Notes: generated by a model from the letters alone, not told the origin. DNA of 64,000 nucleotides from Synechococcus sp. UW140 (GCF_900474295.1 NZ_UCOB01000004.1:27812-91811); one strand, 5' to 3'. Shown: positions 18,761 to 29,310, numbered from the stretch's first letter. Numbers and translations are program-made.

Positions 18761-19006
18761 TTATCGATTTTGCTCCTCGAGCTTTCTTTTGGTGTTTTCC
18801 ACAGCTTTGCGGTTGTTTTCCACGACACCTCGGCGTTTGGGCCGGAAACTGGGGAATGCTTCGGTTGGACGCTTCTGTATCGGACACTTCTTGACAGCTT
18901 CTCCGGGTTCTCTCTCGTCTTTGTCGATCGCAAGTCGTCGCTGATAGGCCCCCTGCGCTGCAGTGAGTCTCGCTAGAGATTGGGGTATGGTCGATTTTGA
19001 GCGCAC
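18761..19006 (-). CDS. Possible small basic hypothetical protein
   Basis: An 81-residue frame from GTG 19006. The C-terminal half (CPIQKRPTEAFPSFRPKRRG, then VENNRKAVENTKRKLEEQNR) is strongly charged and protein-like. It would fill an otherwise empty stretch between the chelatase and DUF2811 genes, divergent from the latter. No good ribosome binding site is visible and I recognise no family. An upstream frame extension overlaps DUF2811 and is rejected. Confidence 0.33.
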   Translation of the reverse strand: MRSKSTIPQSLARLTAAQGAYQRRLAIDKDEREPGEAVKKCPIQKRPTEAFPSFRPKRRGVVENNRKAVENTKRKLEEQNR

Positions 19007-19072
19007 CCTTTGACGTTCCCCCTTGGTTTGTGGCTTCTTAGTGGGACAGCAATGACCGCCTGAGGGGCCTAA

Positions 19073-19351
19073 GTGGATCGAAACCATCTCGAACTTTGTG
19101 TTGAAGCAGCAGAGACTCTCGAGGTCGGCAGCTCCGCTTTGCCTGCTCCCTCCAGCTTTGTCAGTCTGGAAGCTGAAATTCCCGAGCTGCTGTACCGCGG
19201 CATGAAGGACTTCATCGGTCGTCATCCCAGCTGGGACCAGTACCGGGTGATGAGCTCGGCTCTGGCCAACTTCCTGTTCCAGAACGGTTGTGAAGACCGT
19301 GCAGTCACTGAGCGCTATCTGGATGATTTGTTCAGTCGTTCCCGCCTTTGA
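19073..19351 (+). CDS. DUF2811 family protein
   Basis: 92 residues. The C-terminal block (SLEAEIPELLYRGMKDFIG, HPSWDQYRVMSSALANFLF, NGCEDRAVTERYLDDLF) is the cyanobacterial DUF2811 pattern; its function is unknown. The GTG start at 19073 is preceded by AGGGG five bases upstream, a good ribosome binding site. The 3' end overlaps the convergent GMC oxidoreductase gene by about 20 bp. Confidence 0.8.
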   Translation: MDRNHLELCVEAAETLEVGSSALPAPSSFVSLEAEIPELLYRGMKDFIGRHPSWDQYRVMSSALANFLFQNGCEDRAVTERYLDDLFSRSRL

Positions 19352-20969
19352 TGGCGTTCTGGCATGCCCTTCGGGTGACAGCCATCATTGTCAGCGTCGG
19401 GCTTTGCCAGGCTGAGGTGGGCCAACAGGCACCGTCGACCACCAGAACGTTCGGGCAGCGCCAGAGTCTGTTCCATCCATTCACCACGCTGGTGCATTCA
19501 TCGCTGCCCATGGCGGCGCCTCCCACTTCATGGATGTAGTACCCCGGGGGAGGTGCTCCACTGTCGAGCGCTGCGCTCCCAGCCACCAGTGGTTCGATGA
19601 GGGGCATGTGAACAAGATCCTGGAGCGGCCTCATCTCTCCACCAGCAGCTTCGATGGCCTGCTTCATCGTGCTCTGCATGTGCTCCACCATCGCTTCTTC
19701 GTTCAACCCCCAACGACAGTCGATGTGAACGATGGGGACGTCCCATCGATCGGTTTGGGTGGACAGACTGACTTGGTTATGGGCCTGTGCAAGCACTTCG
19801 CCATGGCCGATCAAGAAGCCCAGACGAGAGTGTGATTGGCGCTTAAGAGCTTCAGGAGGGTCAAAGCGATTGATCCCTCCCCACAGGCCATAGCCCCGAA
19901 GGAAATTCACAGGCCTTGTGCCTTCAAGACAAGGTCCAAAGGGGATGAAAAAGCTTCCCGCCCCTGAAAGGGGTGCCGGATTGATCACGTCCGACTGGGC
20001 TGGAATCGCAAAAAATCGACAGCTGGAGACGTGGTCCATCAGGTATTGGCCTAGCTGCCCAGAGGGATCCCTGAAACCATCGCTGCAGTGTTGCTGTTCT
20101 GAATTCAGCAGAATGCGCAAACTTTGAATCGTGGAGGCGCAAAGCACGATCAGGGGAGCTTCAAGACGGCAGCGGCTGCCGTTGCTCAGGTTCACTGCGA
20201 TCACGCCCGTGGCCCGATCTCGGCCTGGTGCCATCACCAGCTTCTCCACCATCTGATGGCTACAAACCTCCACCAGCCCCGTGGCCAGAGCGCGTTTCAG
20301 AGTGCTGCCCTTGCTGCTTGAACGGGGCCAAGCGGCCTCTTGGCTTTTGGACGGTTGTTCAAATCCCCGAGAAGGAATCCAGGGGAAGCCCAGCTGTTGT
20401 TGCACTTTGGAGGCGAAGGCCTCTTCTTCGTTGGTGGAGGGCAGTGCAGTGGTCGCCCACCCATCGGGCAGTTGCTCGAGGCCATCGCGACGACCATGAA
20501 CCGCCAGCAGTTGTTCGAGGGCGGTGTAGTGCGGTGCCAGATCGTTGTAGTCAATCGGCCACTCCGATCCATGACCATCCTCGGCGGCAGCCTTGAACTC
20601 ACGATTCGATAACCGCAGGGTGATGCCTCCCCAGGTCAGGCTTCTTCCGCCCACCTGATGGCCGCGGGTCCAGAGGAATGGGCGATCATTGGGATGGCTG
20701 TAGGGATGCTTCTGCTCATCGATATAGAGCAGGGGATTTTGTTTCCAATAACCGGGATGTTGGGCCTGTCGGCGATGGGTGCCCCCGATCAGTCCTTCCA
20801 GCCTGCGGATGCTGTTGCCAGGTTCTCCTCCCATCGCCTTCCGGGGGGTGAGATCAGGACCCGCCTCAAGCACCAGAACACGGACCCCTGCCTCTGCCAG
20901 AGTCATCGCTGCCACCCCTCCGGTGGCACCTGAGCCAACCACAATTGCCTCAAATGGGCTTTGGTTCAT
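19332..20969 (-). CDS. GMC-family FAD oxidoreductase
   Basis: About 545 residues from the ATG at 20969; in-frame ATG 21008 and TTG 21026 are alternatives. The N-terminal FAD dinucleotide motif is VVGSGATGGVAAMTLAEAG. GHQVGGRSLTWGG follows as the GMC signature, and HEVGGAAMGSDE near residue 480 carries the active-site His. The end (VLVVDGACWPTSAWQSPTLT) is the second FAD/substrate segment. GMC enzymes oxidise alcohols, sugars or sterols; the substrate is unknown and there is no signal peptide. It lies next to the initiator tRNA and overlaps DUF2811 convergently. Confidence 0.88.
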   Translation of the reverse strand: MNQSPFEAIVVGSGATGGVAAMTLAEAGVRVLVLEAGPDLTPRKAMGGEPGNSIRRLEGLIGGTHRRQAQHPGYWKQNPLLYIDEQKHPYSHPNDRPFLWTRGHQVGGRSLTWGGITLRLSNREFKAAAEDGHGSEWPIDYNDLAPHYTALEQLLAVHGRRDGLEQLPDGWATTALPSTNEEEAFASKVQQQLGFPWIPSRGFEQPSKSQEAAWPRSSSKGSTLKRALATGLVEVCSHQMVEKLVMAPGRDRATGVIAVNLSNGSRCRLEAPLIVLCASTIQSLRILLNSEQQHCSDGFRDPSGQLGQYLMDHVSSCRFFAIPAQSDVINPAPLSGAGSFFIPFGPCLEGTRPVNFLRGYGLWGGINRFDPPEALKRQSHSRLGFLIGHGEVLAQAHNQVSLSTQTDRWDVPIVHIDCRWGLNEEAMVEHMQSTMKQAIEAAGGEMRPLQDLVHMPLIEPLVAGSAALDSGAPPPGYYIHEVGGAAMGSDECTSVVNGWNRLWRCPNVLVVDGACWPTSAWQSPTLTMMAVTRRACQNAIKGGND

Positions 20970-21083
20970 GGCAGTGCTGAATCCTGAAGCCATTGTGTGT
21001 TGATCCATGCCCTCCGCTAAGAACAATGTCGCAGGATCTGCGCCTGTTTCGTTGACAGCAGCGCAGGCTCTTGGCCAAACAAC

Positions 21084-21118
21084 AAAAAACCCCCGAAGCG
21101 TTTGGCCTCGGGGGTTTT
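21084..21118 (-). terminator. Intrinsic terminator of the initiator tRNA gene
   Basis: Stem CCCCCGA / TCGGGGG extended by A-T pairs, read on the minus strand into TTTTTT, immediately downstream of the tRNA. A short T-run on the other strand allows some bidirectional action. Confidence 0.8.
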
Positions 21119-21122
21119 GAAT

Positions 21123-21199
<77 letters not shown>

Positions 21200-21251
21200 A
21201 TGACTCAAAAAGTATACATCCCGTGGTTCGCCGCCGCCGCTACTCAATCCT

Positions 21252-22232
21252 TCAGCTCTCCTGGAAGCGCAGGGCTCCCTCCACCTCTAGATGCACTCCT
21301 GGATTGAGGATTAGCACCTGCTCTTCAAGCTCTTGAAGGCTCCCGGGCGTCAACCAGTCCAGTTGTTGAAGCAGATGAAGAGCGACGGCTTGTTTGGCAC
21401 GTCTGGCACCGTCTTCCACCTTGATCGCGACGCCCATTCCTTCGCCGATCCTGCTGAGGCACTGAATACCTTCGGCGCCACCTTTGCTCAGTACCTGACC
21501 ATGGCTACGGCGCATCAGTTCGGTATCGAATCTCCCCTCGCCCGCCACGATGTGTGGGTGCGCCAGCATCGCCCTGCTGATCTGCTCCAGTTCTGCCTGA
21601 GTTGATGCTCCGAGATGGGCGTAAAGCAAGGCCATCTGCGGGAGTTGGAGACGCAGTGTTGGTGCACCACAGTCGTCCCTGGCGGCGATCAGTTCATCGG
21701 GCGGTAGGCCCAAAAGCTCGGCAACCCGTCGGTTCACCTCTTGCTGCAAGGGATGATCGCCTTGGAGATAACTCTCTGTGGGCCAAGCCATCTTTCGACA
21801 GGTTGCCAGAAAGGCAGCGTGCTTGCCTGAGCAGTTGTGTTCCAGCGGACTGCTCGCTCCATCAGGTATCGGACACTGCAGCTGTGAGGACTCCAGTTCG
21901 GCATTCCAGAGAATCTTGAAGGCTTCGCGGGCATGCTCGGCAGTGCCGGAATGGGAGGCGCAGCTGATGGCCAAGCCCTTATCGCCGCATTGCACTTGGG
22001 CTGCCGCGCCACTACTGAGAAACGGCAGTGCCTGGAATGGCTTGAGGGCGGAGCGGATGAAGCTTTCATAGTCAGCCCGTCCAGCCCGCATCAAAATCCG
22101 ACCGCGCTGATCACAGACCACGGCATGAACGCGGTGCACGGATTCCACGCTGGAACCGCGTTTCAGCCTCACTTCCAGAGGGGGCATGCCCGTGGAGGAA
22201 GGACCGCCGCCGAGGCTAGAGGGCAGTGCCAT
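21252..22232 (-). CDS. L-asparaginase (asparaginase II / thermolabile type)
   Basis: About 326 residues from ATG 22232; a start at 22283 would overlap the upstream gene by 29 bp, and ATG 22187 (MPPLEVRLKRGS) is a shorter option. Motifs of the plant/cyanobacterial-type asparaginase II family are visible: RSALKPFQALPFL, ISCASHSGTAEH, HNCSGKHAAFLA and SKGGAEGIQCL. It hydrolyses asparagine to aspartate and ammonium in the cytoplasm. It belongs to a minus-strand run with the CGLD27-like, rsfS and DUF3318 genes. Confidence 0.88.
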   Translation of the reverse strand: MALPSSLGGGPSSTGMPPLEVRLKRGSSVESVHRVHAVVCDQRGRILMRAGRADYESFIRSALKPFQALPFLSSGAAAQVQCGDKGLAISCASHSGTAEHAREAFKILWNAELESSQLQCPIPDGASSPLEHNCSGKHAAFLATCRKMAWPTESYLQGDHPLQQEVNRRVAELLGLPPDELIAARDDCGAPTLRLQLPQMALLYAHLGASTQAELEQISRAMLAHPHIVAGEGRFDTELMRRSHGQVLSKGGAEGIQCLSRIGEGMGVAIKVEDGARRAKQAVALHLLQQLDWLTPGSLQELEEQVLILNPGVHLEVEGALRFQES

Positions 22233-22254
22233 GGGAACGGCCGGTTCGTTGTGT

Positions 22255-22749
22255 TCAGAGAGCCTGGCAGAGACTGGCGCCAATCAGCATCAGTCCAGCA
22301 GTCCAGGCCATGGCTCGGGCGAGTCGTCCAAGGATCGGTCGCACTTCATGGCGTGCCATGAGCAGGTCACGCTGCCGCCATGCAAGCGGCTTTTCCCACA
22401 CCTGACCGTCATACCAGCCTGATTCCTCGTATTCCACCTGTTCTGAGAGCAGGCGTTTGTGTACGTAACTCCATCCCAACCACTGACGTACCAGCAGCAG
22501 CATGGGAAGCACTAGGGCAGAGACGGCCCCGGCTGCCAACAGTCTGGGGAGGTCGTTACGCAGGAGCCAGCTGCCACTGGCCACGATCATGGTGATCGGC
22601 ATGATCCCAAGCCAGCTGATCAGCAGTGCCTGATCAAGACTGCGTTGGGATGTCGTGGGCCAGGTGAAGAACCAGGAGGCACACAGCTGCTGGAATTCCT
22701 CCTGGGGACGTTGCTCGTGAGGCACTGGGCAGGCACTGGTGCTGGCCAT
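22255..22749 (-). CDS. CGLD27-like (DUF1230/Ycf36-type) membrane protein
   Basis: A 164-residue protein. CPVPHEQRPQEEFQQLC near the N-terminus and GWSYVHKRLLSEQVEYEESGWYDGQ are diagnostic of the DUF1230/CGLD27 family, conserved from cyanobacteria to plastids. Two hydrophobic hairpins are seen: LISWLGIMPITMIVASGSWLL and LLAAGAVSALVLPMLLLV, plus a C-terminal helix. Plant CGLD27 has been connected with growth under iron limitation; the bacterial role is not settled. Start ATG 22749; rsfS ends 9 bp upstream. Confidence 0.85.
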   Translation of the reverse strand: MASTSACPVPHEQRPQEEFQQLCASWFFTWPTTSQRSLDQALLISWLGIMPITMIVASGSWLLRNDLPRLLAAGAVSALVLPMLLLVRQWLGWSYVHKRLLSEQVEYEESGWYDGQVWEKPLAWRQRDLLMARHEVRPILGRLARAMAWTAGLMLIGASLCQAL

Positions 22750-22758
22750 CAACGCTGA

Positions 22759-23127
22759 TCAGAGTGCCTGTTCGGCTTGTGACGCTACGAAGCCTTTGCG
22801 TTCTCCGTGACCCCAAAAGGCTTCGAGGTCATAAAAACTGCGTTCACCCGGCTGAAGAATATGAACGATCAACTCCCCATAGTCGAGTAGAGCCCAACGG
22901 CCTTCGTTCACCCCTTCTTTGCGCAGAGGAAGTCGGCCTGTGGTTTCTTCCAGCTTGTCCTGCACGGAGCGGGCGATGGCACGCACTTGAACATCACTTT
23001 GGCCACCGGCGAAGACCATCCAGTCGGCCAGGCTTGAAACCTCGTCCACCCGGATCAGTTCAATGTCGGTTGCCTTGCGGTCATCACAGGCATCGGCAGC
23101 CATTTGGGCCAGCTGCTCGCTATCCAT
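22759..23127 (-). CDS. rsfS: Ribosomal silencing factor RsfS
   Basis: 122 residues from ATG 23127 (ATG 23133 is equally possible). KATDIELIRVDEVSSLADWMV and LDYGELIVHILQPGERSFYDLEAFW are the RsfS/Iojap motifs. The protein binds ribosomal protein uL14 on the 50S subunit and blocks joining to 30S when nutrients are low. The start overlaps the 3' end of the DUF3318 gene by 8 bp, consistent with a single transcript. Confidence 0.93.
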   Translation of the reverse strand: MDSEQLAQMAADACDDRKATDIELIRVDEVSSLADWMVFAGGQSDVQVRAIARSVQDKLEETTGRLPLRKEGVNEGRWALLDYGELIVHILQPGERSFYDLEAFWGHGERKGFVASQAEQAL

Positions 23128-23755
23128 AAACATTCTCACTGGTCACAGATTCTCTCGACCCCTGTTGCTGAGCCATTTCAGCCCTTGCTTTGCTGGCGCT
23201 TTTGCGCAGGGCCTCAAGACGATCTTCGTAGAAGCTGCGCTTTTTCTTCTTGCGCGTCTGCTCCACCAATTCTTTCAATGCCCCGCCAAGACTTTTGTAG
23301 GCATTGGGAACGCTATAGCCGAATCGGCAGGCCAGATCAATTGCTCTTTCGTCGGCCGCGATCGCGTCCTGCAAGCGCTTCTCTGAATTGTTTTTGAGAT
23401 AAAGCCTGTAGCCGGCAAAGCCGGAGAGACCTAGAGCCATCAGCAGTAGCAGTCCGTCTTGGACCCACAGCTCACCGATGGCACCGCCCAGGCCGATTGC
23501 CAATGCCGCCATCTCCCAGCCGTCACGAGGGATGGTGTCGTTCTGAACCCGACCCACCTCATGCCAGAACAGCAGATTGCGGTGGTCTAGAGCGAGGTTG
23601 TCCCAATGCTCCAGATCCACCTGGATTTCCACCTCATCTCTGCCGATCTCCTCCAGGGTGATCAGCGGCGGTTCAACGGCAGCTGCGGCCTCCACGAACA
23701 CCCAGCTCTGCATTTCCGGTGGCAGCAGCCCCTTGAGGCGCTGGAGCTCGCTCAT
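23120..23755 (-). CDS. DUF3318 family membrane-associated protein
   Basis: A 211-residue cyanobacterial protein. ELQRLKGLLPPEMQSWVFVE at the N-terminus and LALDHRNLLFWHEVGRVQND in the middle are DUF3318 features; the LFWHEVGRV stretch resembles an HExxx metal site but lacks a second His at HExxH spacing. One or two hydrophobic segments follow (LLLLMALGLSGFAGYRLYL), then a basic helical tail. The function is unknown. It is first in the minus-strand run and divergent from carB with 111 bp between starts. Confidence 0.8.
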   Translation of the reverse strand: MSELQRLKGLLPPEMQSWVFVEAAAAVEPPLITLEEIGRDEVEIQVDLEHWDNLALDHRNLLFWHEVGRVQNDTIPRDGWEMAALAIGLGGAIGELWVQDGLLLLMALGLSGFAGYRLYLKNNSEKRLQDAIAADERAIDLACRFGYSVPNAYKSLGGALKELVEQTRKKKKRSFYEDRLEALRKSASKARAEMAQQQGSRESVTSENVYG

Positions 23756-23866
23756 AGTCCTTCGCTTCCTTCCCTATCCATTCACGCTAGCGAGTGATGG
23801 TTGAAAGCCGCCGTGTTGGGGGTGTCGCGTGGGAGGCTGTACAGGTTTGGCTACTTGCAAAGGCCC

Positions 23867-26800
23867 ATGCCCCGGCGGTCTGATCTTCGTCGCATCCTTC
23901 TGCTGGGTTCCGGTCCGATCGTGATCGGACAAGCCTGTGAATTTGATTACTCCGGAACGCAGGCCTGCAAAGCTCTTCGCGCCGATGGTTACGAAGTGGT
24001 GTTGGTGAATTCCAACCCCGCCTCAATCATGACCGATCCGGAGCTGGCGGATCGTACGTATATCGAGCCCCTTACCCCGGAGGTTGTCACCCGGGTGATT
24101 GAAAAGGAGCGCCCTGATGCACTGCTCCCCACCATGGGTGGACAGACGGCTCTCAACCTTGCAGTTGCCTTGGCTGAGAACGGAACGTTGGATCGCTTCG
24201 GCGTGGAACTGATCGGTGCCGACCTCCCTGCTATTCGCAAGGCGGAGGATCGCCAACTGTTTAAGCAGGCCATGGAGCGCATTGGCGTGAAGGTGTGTCC
24301 TTCCGGGATCGCTTCAAGTCTTGAGGAAGCTGAAGCCGTGGGCGCTGCGATCACGACCTTCCCTCGCATTATTCGACCAGCCTTCACCCTTGGCGGTAGT
24401 GGAGGGGGCATTGCCTACAACCCAGAGGAGTACGCCGCAATTTGCAAAAGCGGATTGGAGGCCAGCCCTGTTTCCCAAATCTTGATCGAACAGTCTCTGC
24501 TCGGTTGGAAAGAATTTGAGCTGGAGGTCATGCGCGATCAGGTCGACAACGTCGTGATCGTTTGCAGCATCGAAAACCTCGATCCGATGGGGGTGCACAC
24601 CGGCGATTCGATCACCGTGGCTCCTGCTCAGACTCTGACCGATCGGGAATATCAGCGCTTACGCGATCAGTCGATTGCCATTATTCGCGAGATTGGTGTG
24701 GCCACTGGGGGCAGCAACATCCAGTTCGCCATCAATCCTGTGGATGGCGACGTTGTGGTGATCGAGATGAACCCTCGGGTCAGTCGATCCTCCGCCTTAG
24801 CGAGTAAGGCCACCGGATTCCCGATTGCCAAGATTGCTGCCCGATTAGCCGTTGGTTATACCCTCGACGAGATCCTCAACGACATCACGGGTAAGACGCC
24901 GGCCTGTTTTGAGCCGACGATCGATTACGTGGTTACCAAAATCCCTCGCTTCGCCTTTGAAAAGTTCCGCGGTTCGCCTGCGGTTCTCACCACTGCGATG
25001 AAATCCGTGGGCGAGGCGATGGCGATTGGTCGCTGCTTCGAAGAGTCGTTTCAGAAAGCGTTGCGCTCGTTGGAAACCGGCCTCTCTGGCTGGGGTTGTG
25101 ATCGCCCTGATGCTCCTGTCACGGCAGTGGAACTGGAACGCAGTCTGCGAACGCCTTCTCCCGACCGGATCCTTGCTGTGCGAGCGGCGATGGTGGAAGG
25201 TCGCACTGATGCTGAGATCCATGCACTGAGTCGTATTGATCCTTGGTTCCTCGCCAAGCTGCGCAAGCTGATCGATTGCGAGAAAGCGCTTTTAAGCAAC
25301 CGCAACTTGGAACAACTGAATGCGGATGATCTGCTTCAGCTCAAGCAATTGGGCTATTCCGACCGTCAGATCGCTTGGGCCACAGGTTGTGAAGAGCTGG
25401 ATGTACGCAGTCGACGCCATCAATTAGGCATCACGCCACTGTTCAAAACCGTTGATACCTGCGCTGCTGAATTCGCGTCTACCACCCCCTATCACTACTC
25501 CACCTATGAGCGACGCGTTCAGCGTCTTAATGCCGCTGGAGAACTGGACACTCTGCCTCCGATGAATGAGGTGCAATCGGAGCAACGCCGCAAGGTGATG
25601 ATTCTCGGCGGTGGGCCCAACAGGATCGGTCAGGGCATCGAATTTGATTACTGTTGCTGCCACGCTTCGTTCTCCGCCCAGGAACGGGGCTTCGCCACGG
25701 TGATGGTCAATAGCAATCCCGAGACGGTTTCCACCGACTACGACAGCAGTGACCGTCTTTATTTTGAGCCGCTCACCCTAGAGGATGTGCTCAATGTGAT
25801 CGAGGCCGAACGTCCTGAAGGGGTCATTGTCCAGTTTGGTGGTCAAACCCCCCTCAAGCTGGCCCTCCCTTTACTGCGCTGGCTTGACAGCGAAGCTGGA
25901 CGCCAGACCGGTAGCCGCATTCTGGGTACGTCGCCTGCTTCCATCGACCGGGCGGAAGATCGGGAACAGTTCGAAGCCATTCTGCGCGAGTTGGAGATCC
26001 GTCAGCCTCGGAATGGTCTGGCTCGAAGTGAAGAAGAGGCTCGTTCGGTGGCGGATCGGGTTGGTTATCCGGTGGTCGTGCGTCCTTCCTATGTGCTCGG
26101 TGGTCGGGCGATGGAGGTGGTTTTCGATGAGCAGGAGCTCAATCGCTACATGGTGGAAGCTGTGCAGGTGGAGCCTGATCATCCAGTGCTGATCGATCAG
26201 TACCTGGAGAACGCAGTTGAGGTGGATGTTGATGCCCTCTGCGATCTGGATGGGGCCGTGGTGATCGGGGGGCTCATGGAGCACATCGAGCCCGCGGGCA
26301 TCCATTCAGGTGACTCAGCCTGTTGTTTGCCATCGGTTTCGCTTGGCAAGCAGGCGCTCCAACTCATCCGCCGCTGGACCGAAGCCTTGGCCCTAGCGCT
26401 CAAGGTTCAGGGGTTGATCAACCTGCAGTTCGCCGTGCAGCGCGATGCCGAGGGAGACGAGGTTGTCTTCATCATCGAGGCCAACCCTCGCGCTTCCCGC
26501 ACGGTGCCGTTTGTGGCCAAGGCCACCGGAGTTCCGCTTGCCCGTATCGCCACCCGGCTGATGACTGGAGAAACCCTCGCTGACGTTGGCTTATTGGCAG
26601 AGCCGCAACCGCCTTTGCAGGCAGTGAAGGAAGCGGTTCTGCCCTTCCGGCGATTCCCTGGTGCTGACTCCGTGCTCGGCCCCGAAATGCGTTCCACCGG
26701 TGAGGTGATGGGCTCAGCCCGCGAGTTCGGGATGGCCTATGCCAAGGCTGAACTCGCGGCTGGGGATGCACTGCCAACCTCTGGACGCGTGTTCCTCTCC

Positions 26801-27190
26801 ACCCATGATCGTGACAAACAGGCCCTCGTCCCGGTGGCGTTGCGACTCATCGAACTTGGCTTTGAGCTCACGGCCACATCCGGTACTGCTCAAGCTCTCA
26901 AGCAGGCCGGCCTTGAGGTCAGCTCCGTTTTGAAGGTTCACGAAGGCAGACCCAATATTGAGGATCTGATCCGTTCGGGCGGGATTCAATTGGCGATCAA
27001 CACGCCGATCGGCCGTCAGGCAGCCCACGATGATCGTTACATCCGTAGAGCTGCGCTGGATTACTCAGTGCCAACCGTGACCACCCTGGCAGGGGCTAGG
27101 GCTGCGGTTGAAGCGATTGCAGCCCTGCAGGCAGAAACCCTTTCAATCCATGCCTTGCAAGATGTTCACCAGACAATGCCAAGCCATTAA
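23867..27190 (+). CDS. carB: Carbamoyl-phosphate synthase large subunit
   Basis: 1107 residues from ATG 23867 ([17 protein letters not shown]). The two homologous ATP-grasp halves are both complete: the first begins [20 protein letters not shown], the second [20 protein letters not shown], and each carries its own [12 protein letters not shown] / [12 protein letters not shown] motif. The C-terminal MGS-like allosteric domain begins near [18 protein letters not shown]. It makes carbamoyl phosphate for arginine and pyrimidine synthesis, using ammonia from CarA, which is not in this window. The frame is open 66 bp upstream, but conservation starts at 23867. Confidence 0.97.
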   Translation: MPRRSDLRRILLLGSGPIVIGQACEFDYSGTQACKALRADGYEVVLVNSNPASIMTDPELADRTYIEPLTPEVVTRVIEKERPDALLPTMGGQTALNLAVALAENGTLDRFGVELIGADLPAIRKAEDRQLFKQAMERIGVKVCPSGIASSLEEAEAVGAAITTFPRIIRPAFTLGGSGGGIAYNPEEYAAICKSGLEASPVSQILIEQSLLGWKEFELEVMRDQVDNVVIVCSIENLDPMGVHTGDSITVAPAQTLTDREYQRLRDQSIAIIREIGVATGGSNIQFAINPVDGDVVVIEMNPRVSRSSALASKATGFPIAKIAARLAVGYTLDEILNDITGKTPACFEPTIDYVVTKIPRFAFEKFRGSPAVLTTAMKSVGEAMAIGRCFEESFQKALRSLETGLSGWGCDRPDAPVTAVELERSLRTPSPDRILAVRAAMVEGRTDAEIHALSRIDPWFLAKLRKLIDCEKALLSNRNLEQLNADDLLQLKQLGYSDRQIAWATGCEELDVRSRRHQLGITPLFKTVDTCAAEFASTTPYHYSTYERRVQRLNAAGELDTLPPMNEVQSEQRRKVMILGGGPNRIGQGIEFDYCCCHASFSAQERGFATVMVNSNPETVSTDYDSSDRLYFEPLTLEDVLNVIEAERPEGVIVQFGGQTPLKLALPLLRWLDSEAGRQTGSRILGTSPASIDRAEDREQFEAILRELEIRQPRNGLARSEEEARSVADRVGYPVVVRPSYVLGGRAMEVVFDEQELNRYMVEAVQVEPDHPVLIDQYLENAVEVDVDALCDLDGAVVIGGLMEHIEPAGIHSGDSACCLPSVSLGKQALQLIRRWTEALALALKVQGLINLQFAVQRDAEGDEVVFIIEANPRASRTVPFVAKATGVPLARIATRLMTGETLADVGLLAEPQPPLQAVKEAVLPFRRFPGADSVLGPEMRSTGEVMGSAREFGMAYAKAELAAGDALPTSGRVFLSTHDRDKQALVPVALRLIELGFELTATSGTAQALKQAGLEVSSVLKVHEGRPNIEDLIRSGGIQLAINTPIGRQAAHDDRYIRRAALDYSVPTVTTLAGARAAVEAIAALQAETLSIHALQDVHQTMPSH

Positions 27191-27219
27191 GGTCGTCTTC
27201 AACGACATCCCTTCTCGTT

Positions 27220-27891
27220 GTGACCCAGGCCCTTCCCACCCAGATTGCACCCGGCAGTGATTGTCGGGAGGCTTTTCAAGCCGCTTACGCCAATCGCTAC
27301 ACCTGGGATCCTGGTTTCGCTGGTTACAAGGGTCGTTGCGTCTGGGAGCAAGGCGACCGTCGTGTGGAGGGCACGTTCAGCGTGGGAGCCGATCTGAAGG
27401 CCTCTGTGGACGGTGTTGATGATGCTGAAGTGCAGAAAGCGCTTGCCTCTCAGCTCTGGGAAGTCGCCATCCACCGTGTGCGTCGCAGTTTCGACCAAGT
27501 GCATGGCGACAACACGTTCACGGCTGGTGAGAGTACCGATGCTGGAGTGGAAGTGATCATCGGCGGCAAGGGTGAAGGTGATCGTTATCGGATCAAGAAC
27601 GATGTGGTGACGATGGTTCATCGCCATATTCACGGAACGGTGGTGACCATTCACACCGGCAGTACCACCGACACCGGAGCCGGCTATCTCAGCCATACCT
27701 ACACCAGTCAGTACTCCGACCCGGCGACGGGTGAAGCGCGTGGCCCTGAAAACCAATTTGAAGACACGTTTGTGCCCCTAGAGCCAGGTGGTTTCTGGGT
27801 TCTTCAGCAACGTGTGATCAAGACCGCTGCTGATGGTGATGACTCCCTTGGACGTCAGGTTTTCCGATTTGAGTCACTTCAATCGCTTTGA
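27220..27891 (+). CDS. DUF3386 family protein
   Basis: A 223-residue soluble protein, GTG start, 29 bp after carB. AYANRYTWDPGFAGYKGRC near the N-terminus and GYLSHTYTSQYSDPATGEA near the C-terminus fit the cyanobacterial/plant DUF3386 family; the ERxxxFV-like end reads GGFWVLQQRVIKTA. No signal peptide or membrane helix. The function is unknown. Confidence 0.8.
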   Translation: MTQALPTQIAPGSDCREAFQAAYANRYTWDPGFAGYKGRCVWEQGDRRVEGTFSVGADLKASVDGVDDAEVQKALASQLWEVAIHRVRRSFDQVHGDNTFTAGESTDAGVEVIIGGKGEGDRYRIKNDVVTMVHRHIHGTVVTIHTGSTTDTGAGYLSHTYTSQYSDPATGEARGPENQFEDTFVPLEPGGFWVLQQRVIKTAADGDDSLGRQVFRFESLQSL

Positions 27892-27951
27892 ATCTTGGAT
27901 TCTCTTTTTGGCTTTTGAGAATTTTACGATTCCGTTTTTCTGGTTTTTAAG

Positions 27952-29310
27952 ATGAAAGATTTCATCACGCTTGTTAACTCCAAGGTGGGTGCATTCGCAT
28001 GGGGGCCATGGACTGTGGCTCTCATAGCAATTACAGGCATCTTTTTGATGGTTGGGCTTCGCTGTATTCCGCTGCGCAAGCTCGGATATGGCTTCAAGCT
28101 CCTCTTTGAGCCTGTTGATCAGCGTGGTGAGGGAGAGATCTCTCCGTTCCAGGCATTGATGACGTCGTTGGCCGCCACCATTGGGACCGGAAACATTGCT
28201 GGGGTCTCCACGGCGATCGCCGTTGGTGGTCCGGGGGCAATCTTTTGGATGTGGTTGATCGCCATCTTCGGGATCGCGACTAAATATGCAGAAGCAGTGC
28301 TGGCTGTCCATTTCCGTGAAACTGACGCGGAAGGCAATCATGTGGGCGGCCCGATGTATTACATCCGCAATGGATTGGGCCATGGTTGGACCTGGATGGC
28401 AGGCTTGTTTGCTTTGTTTGGCATGCTCGCCGGCTTTGGAATCGGCAATGGTGTTCAGGCATTTGAACTGGCTAAAGCCCTCGAAAAGACCACGCAAATC
28501 CCCCGCAGTGCGACTGGCGTTGTACTTGGCGTACTGATTTTTCTGGTTGTGATCGGTGGTGTCCGTCGGATTGCGAGAGCGGCTTCTGCGATTGTTCCTG
28601 TGATGGCAATCCTCTACATCGGTGCATGCCTTGTCATCCTTTCGATGCACATCAATCAAATCCCAAGTGCTTTTGGCCTGATCTTTAGTTCCGCATTCAG
28701 TGGTCAGGCTGCAGTTGGTGGTGTGTTTGGAGCCGTTGTGCTGCAAGGCCTCAAGCGGGGCATTTTCTCCAATGAAGCCGGTTTGGGTAGTGCTCCGATA
28801 GCCCATGCTGCTTCTAAAACCACCAGCGCAGTTCGTCAGGGATCAGTTGCCATGCTGGGCACCTTCATTGACACATTTGTGGTCTGCACGATGACAGCTC
28901 TCGTCGTGATCACAAACTATTCTGAAACTCTGTTGGGGATGACTGATAAGGCAAGGAAGGCTTTGTCTGGATCTGACATTTCGATCACGGCTTTTGGGCT
29001 TGGCATTAATGGTGGTGGATTGATTGTGACTGCAGGCATTGTTGTTTTTGCATTTACGACAATTCTGGGATGGAGTTTTTATGGAGAGAAGTGCACCCAG
29101 TTCCTGTTTGGAGAGAAGGCCATTCTTCCCTACCGCCTGGTTTGGATTGCAGTTGCTGTTTGTGCAGCTATTGCTGGAGAGAAAGGTCTTGTTTGGAATG
29201 TTTCTGACACCCTTAATGGCTTGATGGCTCTGCCGAATCTTTTGGCGCTCCTGCTTCTGTCTGGAACCGTGTTTAAGCTCACACGTGCCCATCGCTTTTC
29301 TGAAGGTTGA
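27952..29310 (+). CDS. Alanine/glycine:cation symporter (AGCS family)
   Basis: A 452-residue membrane protein with about 10-11 helices. Family motifs are clear: SLAATIGTGNIAGVSTAIAV, GPGAIFWMWLIAIFGIATKY, GGPMYYIRNGLG and NEAGLGSAPIAHAAS. It imports alanine or glycine with Na+. The final helix region LNGLMALPNLLALLLLSG is typical. An intrinsic terminator follows 40 bp after the stop. Codon third positions look more A/T-rich than in neighbouring carB. Confidence 0.92.
   Translation: MKDFITLVNSKVGAFAWGPWTVALIAITGIFLMVGLRCIPLRKLGYGFKLLFEPVDQRGEGEISPFQALMTSLAATIGTGNIAGVSTAIAVGGPGAIFWMWLIAIFGIATKYAEAVLAVHFRETDAEGNHVGGPMYYIRNGLGHGWTWMAGLFALFGMLAGFGIGNGVQAFELAKALEKTTQIPRSATGVVLGVLIFLVVIGGVRRIARAASAIVPVMAILYIGACLVILSMHINQIPSAFGLIFSSAFSGQAAVGGVFGAVVLQGLKRGIFSNEAGLGSAPIAHAASKTTSAVRQGSVAMLGTFIDTFVVCTMTALVVITNYSETLLGMTDKARKALSGSDISITAFGLGINGGGLIVTAGIVVFAFTTILGWSFYGEKCTQFLFGEKAILPYRLVWIAVAVCAAIAGEKGLVWNVSDTLNGLMALPNLLALLLLSGTVFKLTRAHRFSEG

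Noticed and set aside
23801..23866. Upstream extension of carB
   Set aside because: The family N-terminus begins at 23867; the extra residues show no conservation pattern.
27874..28806. Minus-strand frame of about 310 codons
   Set aside because: Antisense to the AGCS symporter; His/Lys/Thr-rich without domain features.
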